DNA from: Sisyra terminalis
Taxonomy: Eukaryota > Arthropoda > Insecta > Neuroptera > Sisyridae
Assembly: GCA_958496175.1 (NCBI GenBank)
Contig: OY292277.1
Coordinates: 46,573,050-46,637,049 of the forward strand
Length of the DNA stretch: 64,000 nucleotides
Reading direction: 5' to 3'
The position numbers and the translations under genes were made by a program. The notes beneath the pieces are model-generated. The model made no database searches and was not told the DNA's origin. It saw nothing but the letters and a program-made list of their open reading frames with translations. Of this stretch, positions 11,077 through 24,204 are shown piece after piece (positions within the stretch are counted from its first letter, which is position 1; each line of letters starts with the position of its first letter).

Positions 11077-14000
11077 ACAACCTGAATTGTCTTCTTATTT
11101 AATAAAAGCTGAGATCTGAATTTTATCATTTACAATTAATTATAAAACTAGATTCCGAGTATTGCATTTTCGATAAATGATATAAGATACTTATGTTTAC
11201 TGAAGTATGAAGTAAAAACTTTAGTTTCGATTGGATCAATAGATATATCTTTGGATTACTGTGCCAAGTACTGTTTTTGATCGTTTTGTTGATACATAAA
11301 TTAAATTTAGTGTCCCGAAACTCAATTGTTGAATCTAATGCAATATTTACATCAAAATTTCCCCTTAAAATCCTTGAAATGTTATTTTGTTAAGAATTTG
11401 CGATACCTTTGGTGGTTATATGTATTAAATTTTCGTAGATGAACTTTTTGCTGCCTTTTGGTCTTGTTTTCTTTTCTTTTTTTGTCGATAATCATGATAA
11501 TATCAAAATGATGAAATGTTTATACAAACATTTATACAAACATACAACGGTTGTTAGAACGACTATTCCCAAGAAACGTAACACGGAGGCGATTACATAA
11601 GAAACACTAAGGTTTTCTATCTCATTTTCTCGTTCATTAAATCATATATTTCTTTTAACTATCGCTTTTTCGTTTCATGAAATTTCAGGTCAAAACGATT
11701 TTAAAGAATTTTTCGTTTCAAAAGAATATAAATTTCAAATTCGAATCCTTAAAATGTATCGTTAATACTTGGATGAGGCATAATTTTCTTCTTTGTGATG
11801 TAAAATACTTTGTAACCGTAACTGACTGATAAAATCCGGCTCGAAGGATCAAAAAAAATATTTATTTATTCTATAAATAAAGTCATTTATCCTTAGAATT
11901 CTTAAAACAACCTAAAAGACTCAATCATTTTAGCAAAAACTGTACTGAACACAAAGGACAGACGTGAAAGGAGAAACAAAAGATGAAAATGTTTTAATGA
12001 ATAGTTACATCGCACATTATGAGATTAGTGTTACAAAGAAACCAAAACCAAAAAAGATAAAAGACAAAAAAAATTGTATAAAATTAAAAAAAAAACAAAA
12101 TCTAGGTCGAAGATAATTGGAAATGTTTGTGAGCTCTGGTCTATTAGATGGTTCTTATGTATCAGAGTGTATTTGTAAAATGAATATTTAATATATATAT
12201 ATATATATATATATATTGGTTAGGTCAATGCTCTCTTTGTTATTATATTATTATAACGACTTGGAAACGTTGTCGTAGGACTGAAGCAATACCGCAATGG
12301 AATGATGAAATTTTAAGCCCCCCTTTCATGAAATTATCCGCCCCCCTCTTGCTATTCCATATAAAAAATAAATGCAACAATCACAAGTACATACAAATAC
12401 ACAGAGAAAAGCCAAGTTTAATGACAATAATGTGGTGATATACACTCGAAAATCTCGAAACAATTCCCCAGTCCCCATGAAACTTTCTTCGAAAAAATTT
12501 CGAGATTCTCGTCAGTGATTCGTGGTGGAAAATTAAAAAGAAAAAACGATAGAGACAGAGAGGAAAATGGAAGTGAGCTAGAAAATTTTGATTAGTATTG
12601 TAACAATATTTTAGACGTTCTAGTATGAAATGGTGACCTCAATTTTAGAGATTTTGCAAACGAAAAATAGTTTCGTTTTGCAGAAAAATTGTATGATGAG
12701 TGTTGAAAATCAAGTGGAGGAAATGGAATGATTTAGATTTATATTTAATAGTTTGGTGGTTTTTCCTGTTAGTTTAGATAAATATAAGGCATCTAATCTA
12801 AATATAAGATCATTCTTTATTTTTAAATATACTTTTCCTTGTTGGTTTCACTCACGAAGTATAAACAAAAGGAAAACGAACAAGATAGGCAATTTGTTAG
12901 GCAATTTGTCCTCAAAAATTCAGACATGATTTAGTTATTTTTTCGGCCACCATTAGCGCATTATCGCTAAGAAACATGACCAACTTTATGTACTGAATTG
13001 TTATTGGTGGTTCGATTTTTTGCTATTGTAATTCAAAGTTAGACAAAAGCTGTCAAAACGTAACATTTATGTTCTTCATATAATTTAATAACTTTAATAT
13101 AACATAAATTCATTATTATATAATTCTACTTATATTTAGGAAACAATTTTTTATTGTCACTCTTAATCTTTTGGGAATTATATGAAAATTTTTTGGCGCT
13201 TATATTCATACTTGTATACTGTTGATACTAGAGTCCTCTGCACTATGCCCTGATTTTGTGGAAAACTTTGTAATACAGCGTTTGTTGTCCTATTATTTAT
13301 ACTTCGTGGTTTAACTATTAACAATATTTTTTTATATTGTTTTCCCCCAGAATCTTTAGATGTTCAAAGCCCAAAAATCCAAGATTTTTCTTCTGGAATT
13401 CCAGGATTTTTTAGTAGGATTGAATTTAAAAAATGATGGTCTTTAACTCTCAATTCAAACTTTAATCTACCTATTTATGGAAAGTCTTCCCGTCTATAGG
13501 ATAAAGGAAAAAAGATAAATTTTCCCAAAAAAATTTCTTTTTAAAGAAACCCTTTTATGTAAAGAAACTAACATCAACAACTATAGTAAAATTATTTCTT
13601 CTTCTTCAACCATTTCTTACATTTCATCCATTTTCACCCTTTATTTAGTGTTTAGTCTTTGCAACAAAAAAAACCATGCATTCCAGGTACAAATTTAGTA
13701 CTTATATCCAAACCAATACTTAAAAAATCGAAATGGATTAAAAAAATAATCTCTCAATTATTCTTAATTATTATTTGTCCCAATTTATACTTTTCTAGGG
13801 TTTCCTCCATTGCACATACGGTCATCAACATTGCTCCTAACATTACAGAATACTTCTAAAAATTTCAAAAAATTAATTTACTATTTTGCTCATTGAATCT
13901 TTGATTTTTCTGTTTTAGACTTTTGCTTTGGTACTTTTGTATCCCTGTATATATTTTTTAGATAAAAAACTACCCGGAATTAAAAAAATATATGTTGATT

Positions 14001-14370
14001 TCAAATTTTATTAATTTAATTTAATACTTGCTTCAAAATGTTTTATAATCTATCAAATTAATACATATATATATAGAAGGTACCCTAAATGAAAAGCCTC
14101 CAAAAGTGATGAAAACCTTTAAGCTTCTTGAGATCCTAGTTTTAAAGATTTCACTGTAATTGTGGAAACTAATAAGTGGAGGAGGTTAGGAGCTTCTAAC
14201 TTGCTTTAACTAAACTTAGGAAGTCTAAATTTTGATGATTAATTTTGTTCGTGTAACATTAAAATAACTTCCTTATAACCTGTACTTATTGTAACTTATC
14301 TTCAAGTTAAACATTTTTCAATTAAGTTTTGAAAAAAATCGCTATATTTTTGAAAATGGAGATTTTACTA
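11077..14370. other. AT-rich stretch without recognised gene
   Basis: Nothing gene-like could be supported. It contains a TA microsatellite (12190-12216) and two C-rich patches near 12320-12346. The 66-codon frame at 13659 is low in complexity and unsupported. Confidence 0.4.
12190..12216. repeat. (TA)n microsatellite
   Basis: Uninterrupted alternating A and T of about 27 bases. Confidence 0.9.
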
Positions 14371-14609
14371 CAGTGAACCGATAATCCGACAAACAGTTTG
14401 CAGGGCAGAGTAGGATTAGTGAATTTATCGGATTATAGAGTACTGCCTAAGACCCCCTATAGTCTGGATTTTTTTACGAAAGAGTTCCTTGTAATCGGAC
14501 AAATTACTCAATATACAACAAAATATTCAATACATAATAAATAATAGACCCATGTCGGATTACAGGGGGTGCCAGATTAGCCAAGGGCTAGATTATCGGG
14601 GGTCCACTG
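14371..14609. mobile_element. Pogo/Tigger-like MITE, 239 bp
   Basis: The ends are imperfect inverted repeats: CAGTGAACCGATAATCCGAC at the left and GATTATCGGGGGTCCACTG at the right, flanked by TA on each side. The ends CAGTG...CGATAATC are of the pogo type. There is no transposase, so it is non-autonomous. Confidence 0.65.
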
Positions 14610-15359
14610 TATTGCAATTGAGCCGTGTCAGTCATCAGTGACTGACACTACATGGCTACTTTTATCTACTTTTTATGGCTATATGGTTTTGAAATTTTAC
14701 GATAAACCCGGTCAGCGACAAGCTAAACATCAACTTCGGACCGAAATGATAATCAGGATTCATGGTAATAAAATTATTTCAACTGATCGAATATTGAAAA
14801 TAACTCTAGATAGTTTTTTTCAATTTTCCACAAAACGAATTGTATAGAATTATTTCTTTCTTCCAAGTACCGATTCAATTATAAAAAACAGAGGCTCTGC
14901 ACATATTGCATTATGGCCTATTTTTAACTATAGTTTGGTCCTTTTTTTCAAATCAACTATGATATCTTAAACTACCACTCCCTCATAAAAATTTCAACTT
15001 TTCACCCTAGAAAAAGATAAACCTCTATAGGCCTTTGCTTGTTTATCCACGACGCACGATTATTATACTAAAATAGTTAGTCACAAATGGACAAATGAAA
15101 ATTTACAGAAATTCAGCATTTTCAAAAGGAAAAAAGTTGAATTTTCCTTAACAATGATTAACTGAAATCAAACTTGTTTTTTTCACATTTAAGCTGTAAA
15201 GTCTGAGAAACTAAGAAGAAATTCTATCATATAGCAATGAACAAGTTAAAAATTCTCTAGTCAAAAGAGGAAAACGTTTAATGCTTTTTATTTTACCGAA
15301 AGCATTGTTTCAAATTCCAATTAATTCCAGCTTATTTGATTTTTTTTTTTTAATTTCAG
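14610..15359. other. No supported gene
   Basis: A palindrome GTCAGTCATCAGTGACTGAC lies at 14627-14646. A 69-codon frame follows it (14638-14847) with fairly protein-like composition but without an ATG start or family match, so it is not called. Confidence 0.3.
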
Positions 15360-15494
15360 ATCTTCCAATCTACTCATACAATGCGGAGGGATGTCAACCC
15401 ATACGAAGGGTGACTGACACATTAGTTACACTTAGCACCCAGCATACGACTAAACTCGTGCAAATATGCAAGAATCAAATACCCCCAGCACAAT
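15360..15494 (+). CDS. Candidate internal exon, unknown gene
   Basis: A strong pyrimidine tract ending TTTCAG precedes the exon and CAAT|GTGAGT follows it, both close to consensus. Only one frame is open, phase 1 at both ends, 45 residues (contains EGCQPIRR, TKLVQICKN and PPAQ). Its first codon completes in frame with the donor at 9444. Composition is clearly less AT-biased than the flanks. Two cysteines suggest a secreted or extracellular region but the family is unrecognised. Confidence 0.42.
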
Positions 15495-15811
15495 GTGAGT
15501 ACATTATTTTTCAATATGCAAATTATTCAATTCCCTAATCGCATTCATATTTCAACAATATTAGCTCCTAAAAAAAGACACCAAACCATAAGTGCCATAC
15601 AAAACTATTCATTGAAACTATATGGATCTTTATTTTTTTAAAGCCATTGGATTTTCCTATATATATACATTACAAAACAACGTACGTTCCATTCAACATC
15701 CGCTTTGCCTTTCTTTCTTTACAATTTTCGATATAATAATTCATCGGTGGTTTTCAAAGTTTTTTATTTTAAAATTTATTAGATATGTGCCTATATGATT
15801 TTTAACTAAAC

Positions 15812-16046
15812 GGCTCAAGTGTACTTTAGCACAGCCACAATCTGGCAACGTTGCATTTTCGACTTTATTTTTAATTTAATTGGCGATTTTTTTGTAAATT
15901 CAATTCTAATATGGTATAATTCTCTCTTTTGTGGCTAAATTTTCATAATGGACCGATTTAATCGCGAATTAAATTAAAAATAAAGTCGAAAATGCAACAT
16001 TGCCATTTTGTGCCAGATTGTGGGTGTGCTAAAGTACACATGAGCC
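15812..16046. mobile_element. Palindromic MITE (GGCTCAAGTG ends), 235 bp, copy 1
   Basis: Long inverted arms (GTACTTTAGCACA, AATCTGGCAACGTTGCATTT, TCGACTTTATTTTTAATT) meet near the middle. Perfect 8-bp duplication AACTAAAC on both sides. A second copy is at 49894-50119. The 8-bp duplication suggests a hAT-type source. Confidence 0.85.
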
Positions 16047-16240
16047 AACTAAACCAACAAAGCTTATGACTCATATTTTGCTCTAAGGGAAAACTCGAGG
16101 GATTTTTAAATTTCCCAAAAAAAAAAAAATATAGTTGGTAACACTAGGAACAATTATTTTCATTTTATCTTTATTTCTATCAATTTTTTTACTTTAGTTG
16201 TATGACAAAACATAACAATGACAAAACAGAACATGTAAGT

Positions 16241-17034
16241 TAGGGTGATTTTTTTTTTGGTCCCATCGTGAAATTTTGTTGGAAATACCAAAAAAAATAT
16301 TCCCTGAAAATTTGAGCCCTTAATATTAATTTTAAGTCCTCGACCAAGACGTGTAAAGATTGCCCATTGAAAATATACGGAAACTCTGATTTTTTATTTT
16401 AAAATTTCTATATCTCAGCGGCATTTCATGGAATCGCTTTTACCGAAGATGGTTTTTTCTCAGAATTAAACGCCCTACAAAAGTGCTCATTGCGGCAAAG
16501 TCGTAACTCACACCGGTGAGGTAGTACGGGCCACTGAACCTGATTTTTCCATAAAATTCGCGTTTTTTTAGCATTTATCTCGTAAATAACAAGAGCTACG
16601 GAAAAATTATAAATGAAAAACTTGTAGAGAATTTGATTTCCTACAAAAAAGTTCCTGTAGACCAAATCGCGAAGATCAATTGAACGAGATATTAAGCCTT
16701 GAATTTTATGAAAAATCAGATTCAGTGGCCCGTACTACCTCACCGGTGTGAGTTACGACTTTGTCGCAATGGGCACTTTTGTAGAGCGTTTAATTCTGAG
16801 AAAAAACCATCTTCGGTAAAAGCGATCCCATGAAATACCGCTGAGATATAGAAATTTAAAAATAAAAAATCAGAGTTTCCATGTATTTTCAATGGGAAAT
16901 CTTTACACGTCTTGGTCGAGGACTAAAAATTAATATTAAGGGCTCAAACTTTTAGGGAATATATTTTTTGGTATTTCCAACAAAATTTCACGATGGGACC
17001 AAAAAAAAAAAAAGTCAAAAAAAAAATCACCCTA
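16241..17034. mobile_element. Long fold-back element, 794 bp, TAGGGTGA ends
   Basis: Nearly the whole element is two arms of about 380 bp with only a short unpaired centre (CGCGTTTT to CGCGAAGATC, 16557-16680). Flanked by a perfect 8-bp duplication ATGTAAGT (16233-16240, 17035-17042). The open frame at 16426-16665 is a by-product of the arm. Layout and TA-G start resemble the TAGACTGAT fold-backs at 29742, 50430 and 61215. Confidence 0.88.
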
Positions 17035-17042
17035 ATGTAAGT

Positions 17043-17840
17043 ATATCCACGACGTTTAAATTTTGTTTGATTTGCGTTTTTTGATCATTCGAACTATTAA
17101 AAGGAGCTTTTTTCAAATTTTTTAATCATTTTTTTCAAAATAATTTTAATTTGAAATAACTCTATTGATGGAACTATTGCAAAACTATTTTTAACTAAAA
17201 ATAGAAAAAAATCAAAATTTTAAAATATTTCAATCCGGTTCTGCTTTATAAATTTCACTTCAACTAAGTGTACTATTGAAATATGTAGTACAAGAACGTT
17301 TATTTTTCAAAAGATCATTTCTTTGATTATTGTTAAAATAAAATAAAATACTAAAACTATCTTTCTATATAACATCAAGCTTCTTAAGGTTATACCTACT
17401 GTGAAACCATATAAGAGCCTAGATTTTCTTTAAATACATTTTAAGGGACAGAGAATATAAAGTATGACTGACGACACGGAAATGGCATTGAGGAAAATCT
17501 TAAATGGATTTTCTTCAATAATAATAGAACGGCATTGTGGCTAATTTCATTCGATTGAATTGATAAAACTATCGAGAAGATTTCATAAATTATTTATAAA
17601 TGTATAATAATTGATCCATTATTCCTCCATTTGCATAATGGCATTGAGTGTTTTTGCAAATTTTACAACAAAGGTTACATTCAAATGTTATACAACGGAA
17701 TCATTGAAAAAGAATCAAAGTTTATAAATAATGCTCAAACTAAAATAACATATTTATAATAACTTAGCACTTAATTTTTGAACTATAGTCTTATTTATTG
17801 ATTTGAAACCTTCTTTAATATTCAACCCTTATGAGGTTTA
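17043..17840. other. No feature seen
   Basis: AT-rich sequence without supported gene or repeat boundary. Confidence 0.35.
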
Positions 17841-17850
17841 ACTAAAGATT

Positions 17851-19075
17851 TCAGTGTTCAATAAAACATGGTTTTCTGTAGCAAAGTATTGAAATATTTA
17901 TTGATTTAGAAATTATACATTTGGGAATTATGTATGAAACATTTTTTTTTAAATGGCCGCCACGGTTTTGCTGGTATTTGCATACCCTTTTGCCGAATTT
18001 TTCAATAACGTTATTGAATACATTTGGTGATATTTCATTGATACAGTGTCTTATTTCGGCTTCCAATGCTTCAATGGTTGCAGGCTTATTGGCATAGACC
18101 TATAACTTCCGATAATCCCACAGCCAGAATTCTAAAGGCGTGAAATCGCAAGAGCATGGAGGCCAATTCTGGTCACCAAATCGGGAAATGACACGACCAG
18201 AAGCAAACTCGTCTAAGATCGTCAATGTTTCACCAGGGATATGGTATGTGGCACCATCCTGCTGAAACCACATATCGTCAAGATCAATAGCTTCCAAATG
18301 AGGCACAAGAAAATGTTATCATATCACGATAACATTCGCCATTCACCGTTACTGCATTACCTTCTTCATTTTCGAAGAAAATCGGTCCAACTATTCCTCC
18401 AGACCATAATACACAGCATACAGTGACCTAACCTGTAACTTCCGATAATCCCACAGCCAGAAATCTAAAGGCGTTAAATCATAAGAGCCAATTTGGAGGC
18501 CAATTCTGGTCACCAAATCGAAAAATGACACGACCAGGAGCAAACTCGTGCAAGATCGTTAATGTTTCACCAGGAATATGGTATGTGGCACCGTCCTGCT
18601 GAAACCACATATCGACAAGATCAATAGCTTCCAAATGAGGCACAAGAAACTGTTATCATATCACGATAACGTTCGTCATTCACCGTTACTGCATTACCTT
18701 CTTCGTTTTCAACGAAAAATGGTCCAATTATTCCTCCAGACCATAATGCACAGGATACAGTGACCTAATGTGGATGCATGGTTTTCTGATGAATTCGAGG
18801 ATTTTCTAAGCCCCAAATGCGACAATTTTGCCTATTCACGAAGCCATCGAGGTGAAAATAGCCTTATTACTGAAAATTATTTTGTTTACAAAATCAGCAG
18901 GTTGCTTAGGGATCCAATTGGTGAATTCTCTTCGCTGTTCATGGTCTACTATTTCATGTTTACTAACTCTCATTTGTCTACTTTCGATTTGTCACGTCAT
19001 AATCATGTCACATTATGACTGTCAAACGTGGCGCGCAATTCAAATCTTGCGCTCTTATTGAAACACCCTTTATAA
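17851..19075 (-). pseudogene. Decayed mariner-like transposase with internal tandem duplication
   Basis: Read right to left, the right end ...GGGTGTTTCAATAAGAGCGC looks like a terminal repeat. The transposase pieces are recognisable: FHLDGFVNRQNCRIWGLENP-type block (about 18780-18860), WSGGIIGPFF, DMWFQQDGATYH and GRVISRFGDQNWPP (second catalytic Asp region), then EAEIRHCINEI and the C-terminus at 17851-18066. Stops and frameshifts interrupt it. The block 18098-18428 is duplicated in tandem as 18432-18769, so the WFQQDGATYH region occurs twice. The N-terminal DNA-binding part is missing. Non-functional. Confidence 0.8.
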
Positions 19076-19116
19076 GGGATGAAACTTTTCTAAAATCTGA
19101 TTAAAGATTATATATC

Positions 19117-19326
19117 ACTTATTGGTTTATTTAGAAGAAACTTTATAAAAGTTGAACACAATTCATCAAAGCTATCAGCCCCCCCTCGATAAAAATTTTG
19201 TGCACGCACCTGGTTTTCACTACTTATTGGTTTATTTAGAAGAAACTTTATAAAAGTTGAACACAATTCATCAAAGCTATCAGCCCCCCCTCGATAAAAA
19301 TTCTGTGCACGCACCTGGTTTCCACT
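19117..19326. repeat. Tandem duplication of a 105-106 bp unit
   Basis: Two adjacent units run from ACTTATTGGTTTATTTAGAA to CACGCACCTGGTTT (19117-19222 and 19223-19326), more than 95 percent identical. The minus-strand open frame across them is a duplicated peptide without recognised family. Confidence 0.9.
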
Positions 19327-19329
19327 CAT

Positions 19330-20230
19330 TATAGTGCCGCAAAAAATGAAACCGTATACTTTGCAAATCTAACATAAACAAAGTTTGACAGCATTCCATG
19401 TTTATATAGGCCGATAAACCATCATTAGCATAATTTCAATAGTCGCATATGTCAGCGTTTGAAAATTCCTCATTTGGAATAAATTTTAATTAAACTTCAT
19501 ATCCGCTTTTCATTTGGTATGCAAAAATTGAAATTGACAACTTTTTTTTTGGTCACACAAATGCTTCGACAGTTCAAATATAAATATTAAAATATTTTAT
19601 TTCCTTTTCGAGAATAATAGTTTTTTTGTACAAAATGTCCAAAAATATTTTCCGGTCGTAGAGAATAAAAGAAAATGCCAGTTGTCCATTGGAGGATAAC
19701 TTCGTCTATTGCATTATATCGAAATACATTTGTATGCTTGTCATGTACAATGTCAATGCTAATGCATTTTCAAATTAGGTCAAACAAAAGTGATATTGAT
19801 TTTTTTCTTGTTTTCTTGTTTTCCTTTACAAATGGCGCTTAATCACCAGAAAATATGATAAAAGAAAATTAATAAACTTCAAAGAATTATTATTGTTTAC
19901 TGAAAAACTTTTCCATTAAAACAAAGTTCCTTTTCAGCAAATAATCTTCTTATATAAATGATAACTCTTTTATAATTTATTTCCCTACATACAATTGTTG
20001 TAATGAAATGAAAAGAGATACAGCCTAAAACATTTAATGACAGAAAAAAGATAAAAAAAATTTCAAATAATAATCTTTTTCATTATCAGTGCAATAATTG
20101 CGATATTGATTTTTTATTAAATATAGGATTTAAGATTAAAAATTAATTTGTAAAATTTCATTACAAACTTGCAGTATGTATCTAGTTTGATTTGTGATGG
20201 TCGTATAACATGAAATTGCACTCTCCCGAA
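19330..20230. other. No feature seen
   Basis: AT-rich; no exon or repeat end supported. Confidence 0.35.
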
Positions 20231-20475
20231 TCAATAAATGAGGTCATAAAATAAATATTGATCGGCAATAATTAGATGTTTATTGCTTCCATTAATTCGT
20301 TCTATTTTAAATCGATATTTGTGATACGGGTGGGAAGTAACAGCTTTTTGCAAATCGAAACGTAACGATGATTCATTTCGGATATTACTAATTGCATATA
20401 TGTGATTTTTGTCCGGAAATTGAATGGTAAACGATGAATATGATATTGAATAAATGTTATATATTAAATACATTT
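20231..20475 (-). CDS. Candidate terminal exon, unknown gene
   Basis: After an acceptor-like GCAG at 20476-20479 the frame runs 80 codons to a TGA. Composition is protein-like and not repetitive (FTIQFPDKNHIYAISNIR, HPYHKYRFKIERING). The acceptor leaves two bases before ATG 20473, i.e. phase 1, which would join in frame with the donor of the exon at 26083-26179. No family recognised; chance open frames of this size do occur in such AT-rich DNA. Confidence 0.25.
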
Positions 20476-20559
20476 CTGCTTGACATAAATCACAATATTT
20501 GTAGAAAATTCTTGTTGAAATTATTGAGTGTATAGTAGTTCATTCTTCATTTATCTAGA

Positions 20560-20715
20560 TCAAGGATTCCAATTCTTCTTTCTAGCTTTTCCTTGAATTT
20601 TCCTGTCTTTCTTCAACATCTTATTAACCTTTTTCTGTTCTTGTTTTGATTTTCTGAAGTCTTCTACGTTTATGATATTATTATAGTCTTTTTCTCCAAC
20701 GTCCCATTTCAAATT
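20560..20715 (-). pseudogene. Lys-rich open fragment, unknown origin
   Basis: A 52-codon minus-strand stretch ends in a basic tail (KKDRKIQGKARKKNWNP, stop at 20560) and starts directly after an in-frame stop without an acceptor site. The composition looks coding, but without a start or splice site it is more likely a relic of a gene or element than an exon. Confidence 0.18.
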
Positions 20716-22387
20716 TCAAATCTATCCAGACACTTCCTTTCTTGTTTCCCGAGGATTTTTCTTATTAATACAGTGCTACACTTCACAGGTTTTTTGAGGC
20801 TTTAATTCTTATTTTTCAATCAAAATATTCTTCTCGTTAATAAATATAATTATCATCTCCTTAAACTTCCTTGAACTTCCGTATGTGTTTGAAAATTATT
20901 TGACATGGAAAGCAATCATTTCGATCTACATAGTAACTTTATTACTTCCGCAAAACATTTGCAAACAGGTGGCAGAGATAAAATCATGTTGAGGATTTTG
21001 AAGACATTCTCAATTTGCTTAAAATTGTTATAGATCCTTAATGAACATATTGTATGAGCCAATTAATATTGTATTAATTAAGACAATTAAGAAAAAACAG
21101 ACGTTTATTACTAAGATCATCATTAAAAAGATCGATTTTTCGCGGAAAGTTTTTAACTTCTGACATATGAGCTTTCATATAAATTGTCCTTTGTCTTGAG
21201 GCCATTAATATTTTTTAAAATATCCGATAAAAAAGCAATGGAAGCTTTATTTTCGTTTTCGCTTAGAAAGTAGGAAGTAGTTTAGGAAAAGAAATTCCCT
21301 CAAATTTTCTAATATTCTGAAGAAACTTTATAAAATAGTCTTTGTTTATCCATCTCACATTATTATGCAAATTCACCATATTGTGCTTAACTTCTTCAAT
21401 AAATTATTTCAGTTGTCGTTTTTGTACGAAGAAAATTTAACAATTTAAACACTTACTGCAAAACATTTTGCAGAAAATGATTAAGTTTTCAGTTAAGCAC
21501 AGTTTGTTGAATGATACAGTAATAAAAAATTACATTTTGCATTGGTACTCAATAGATGAATTAGTCCTTTTTTAGTCCCACTTATTGCTGGCTAAATTAC
21601 GTATTCGGCCATATAAATTTCTGTTTTCTTAAGATCCCAACCGGAGTCTGTCATTTAATGATCCCTGGAATATAGAATCTATGTTTTATATTCTACGTTT
21701 ATTCTTGTTATGCCGAAAATATTATAATAGCTGTACTCAATATTGAGTACGGTGTTCAAACTTACAAAATTCAGTAAGCCTTCTTAAATTTTTGCAATTT
21801 TTTTTCAAGTTAACAGTCCAGACAATTTGATAATATAAAGTCCAAGACCATTTTATAGGTATTTCTCTTTCATCTTCTGTTTCTTTTAATTTCTATTTTA
21901 GACTGAACTTTCGATTACGGCCAATCAAATGCAAAGCAATTTATTAAACTTCGAAAAATACAAAAAAACTTTTGTGTAATTCAAATTTCCACTGGTTATC
22001 TAATAGCTAAAACATAAACAAATAATTTATGAAGTTAAAACTTGTCATTCACTTGAAAATGATCAAATAACTTATTCATAAATTGATTTATTACTTTAGA
22101 TAAGCTATTTGTTGATAACTTAAGTATGTTTTCAAAAGACTACAAACTCTGTACTTTAATATGTCGAATAAAAATCAAACTTCACTTAGAAAATGTAATT
22201 AAATGAAAATATTTTTTTCCTGTATGGATTTTTAATAAAATAAGTTAAAGGAATTATAGAATGTACAAGTATTTGTTCTATAAATTAAATCAAAATTTGG
22301 TTAGGATTATATTAAGTTTTATAAATTAATTTTGATTTTCAAGCAAGGAAGAGATACCATAGAGTTATAAGGAGTTGAGAGTTAAAC
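20716..22387. other. No feature seen
   Basis: AT-rich sequence, no supported exon, element end or RNA gene. Confidence 0.35.
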
Positions 22388-22907
22388 TACACCTATCCCC
22401 CGATTTACACTGAAGATAGGTTCCAGACAAATCCGTGTAAAATGAAATCTTTGTTTTTCCTATATAAAACCGTGTAAAACGAAAAAACTGCGCAATTAAG
22501 TCATTTGTTCAAATAGAACAAGAGTAAAACATATCCAGAAACTTTAAACTAGGTATAGTTTGCCCAAAAAACAGCGTGATGTCGTAGTGAACTTATTCTA
22601 AAAATGAAAACAAAAATAGACATGAAAAATTTTTCAAAAAGTACCTGCTGAAACTTAACAAATTCAGATATGTTCGAAATTTATTCGCTATCACTTTGAG
22701 GAACTATCAGAAAGGGGAATCCCTTGTTATTGCAATCAGTGTTGCCAAATGAAAGAAACTCAAAAATAATTTCAACACATGTATTGTGGATATGATTATG
22801 TAACCAAAAATACATTTTTAGATTTTTTCCGAATTTCATTAGTTTATGAACAGTGTAAAAGCGAAATCGTGTAAAACGAGTATCGTGTAAATCGGGGGAT
22901 AGGTGTA
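22388..22907. mobile_element. Pogo/Tigger-like non-autonomous element, about 516 bp
   Basis: Perfect inverted ends of 23 bp (22388-22410 and 22885-22907) begin TACACCTATCCCCCGATTTA; the outer TA is probably the target duplication. A second inner CGTGTAAAACGA block occurs near both ends. There is no transposase frame. Confidence 0.8.
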
Positions 22908-23059
22908 TATAATAACTATTTATATTTAGAAATAAATAGATGAACCATCCTAAATTTACTATAAATGAAATTATGTCTACTATGGCATATTTCGCCCATC
23001 CTAAGTAGATTAAACTCGTCTTTATGAATAAGAGATTAGTGGTTGGTTATTTCCATTAT

Positions 23060-24045
23060 CACAATACTCGCAATGTTCACGAAAACTTTTCACGAAAATC
23101 CTGTAATTATTGTTTTTAAAATTTTCCTTAGTAGACATCCCATTTTTTTTTTCATTTTTTATTTCTTTGGTCATTTTTGTATAAATTTATAAATTCATTT
23201 TCCAAACATAAGTTTCTTCGTTTTCGTATATTCGTCTGGGCAACAAACTAATGCATCAACAGTAGTTTTACTTAAGATTTTCCATATATCGTGAAATATG
23301 AAAATCATTGCAATTTTCCCTAGGTACCATAAAAAAATTAAAAAAATCAATATCTCAAAAAAAATGGGTTTTACCTTTTAACAAGCATATCCTCTAATTA
23401 TTGGTTTGGTTAAAACGTCGTTACTAGTTGTTTATATTGATTTTAAAGTTCAATCCAGTGGTACCCCATACCACCAAACTGGAATCCCTTAACTATAAGT
23501 AAAAGATTCCTTCCTCTTTTCTTCCGTATTGAGATCCATCCATAAAGATTCCCCAATGTGGCAATATTCACAAAAACTTTTGTCTCTATTTTTTTAAATA
23601 TATTAAACTCCTGTAATTATGCTTTTTAAAATTTGCTTTAGTAGATATCCCAATTTTTTTCCCATTTTTCATTTTTTTGATCATAAATTCATTTTCTAAA
23701 CATAAGTTTCTTCTTTTTCGTATATTCGTCTGTATATTCATCGTTTTTCTTAAGATTAGCCGTATATCGTGAAATATGAAAATCATTGCAATTTTCCCTA
23801 GGTACCACAAAAAATTTAAAAAAATCAATATCTCAAAAAAAATGGGTTTTACCTTTTAACAAGCGCATATCCCCTAATTATTGGTTTGGATAAAACATGG
23901 CTATCTGCTACTTGTTTATATTGATTTTAAAGTTCTATTCGGTGGTACCCCATACCACCATAGTGTAATCTCTTAAAAATAAATAAAGGATTCCTTCCTC
24001 TTTTCTTCCGTATTGATATCCATCAATAAAGATTCCTCAATGTCC
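23060..24045. repeat. Direct tandem duplication of a roughly 500-bp unit
   Basis: Copy A (about 23060-23560) and copy B (about 23563-24045) share long runs such as ATATCGTGAAATATGAAAAT, TTTTCCCTAGGTACCA and GGTGGTACCCCATACCACC-like blocks. The minus-strand frame at 23586-23828 is a by-product of copy B. Homology ends at AAGATTCCYCAATGT. Confidence 0.8.
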
Positions 24046-24204
24046 AACTGGAGTTAAGGGTTGTATTTCAATTCTAAATTTCATCAAAATCGGCTAAGTC
24101 ATTCTTGAGTTAAAAAAAGACATACAAAAAGAATAAGATGAATGATAATCCCAAAATTAAAATGTTTAACTCTTAAACATTTATCGAAAAACTTGTTTTG
24201 TCTA

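Noticed and set aside
14638..14847. 69-codon plus frame
   Set aside because: No ATG start, adjacent to a pogo MITE end and a palindrome; composition alone is not support.
16426..16665. 79-codon minus frame in the fold-back at 16241
   Set aside because: Lies in a noncoding palindromic arm; the same sequence in the other arm is not open in the same way.
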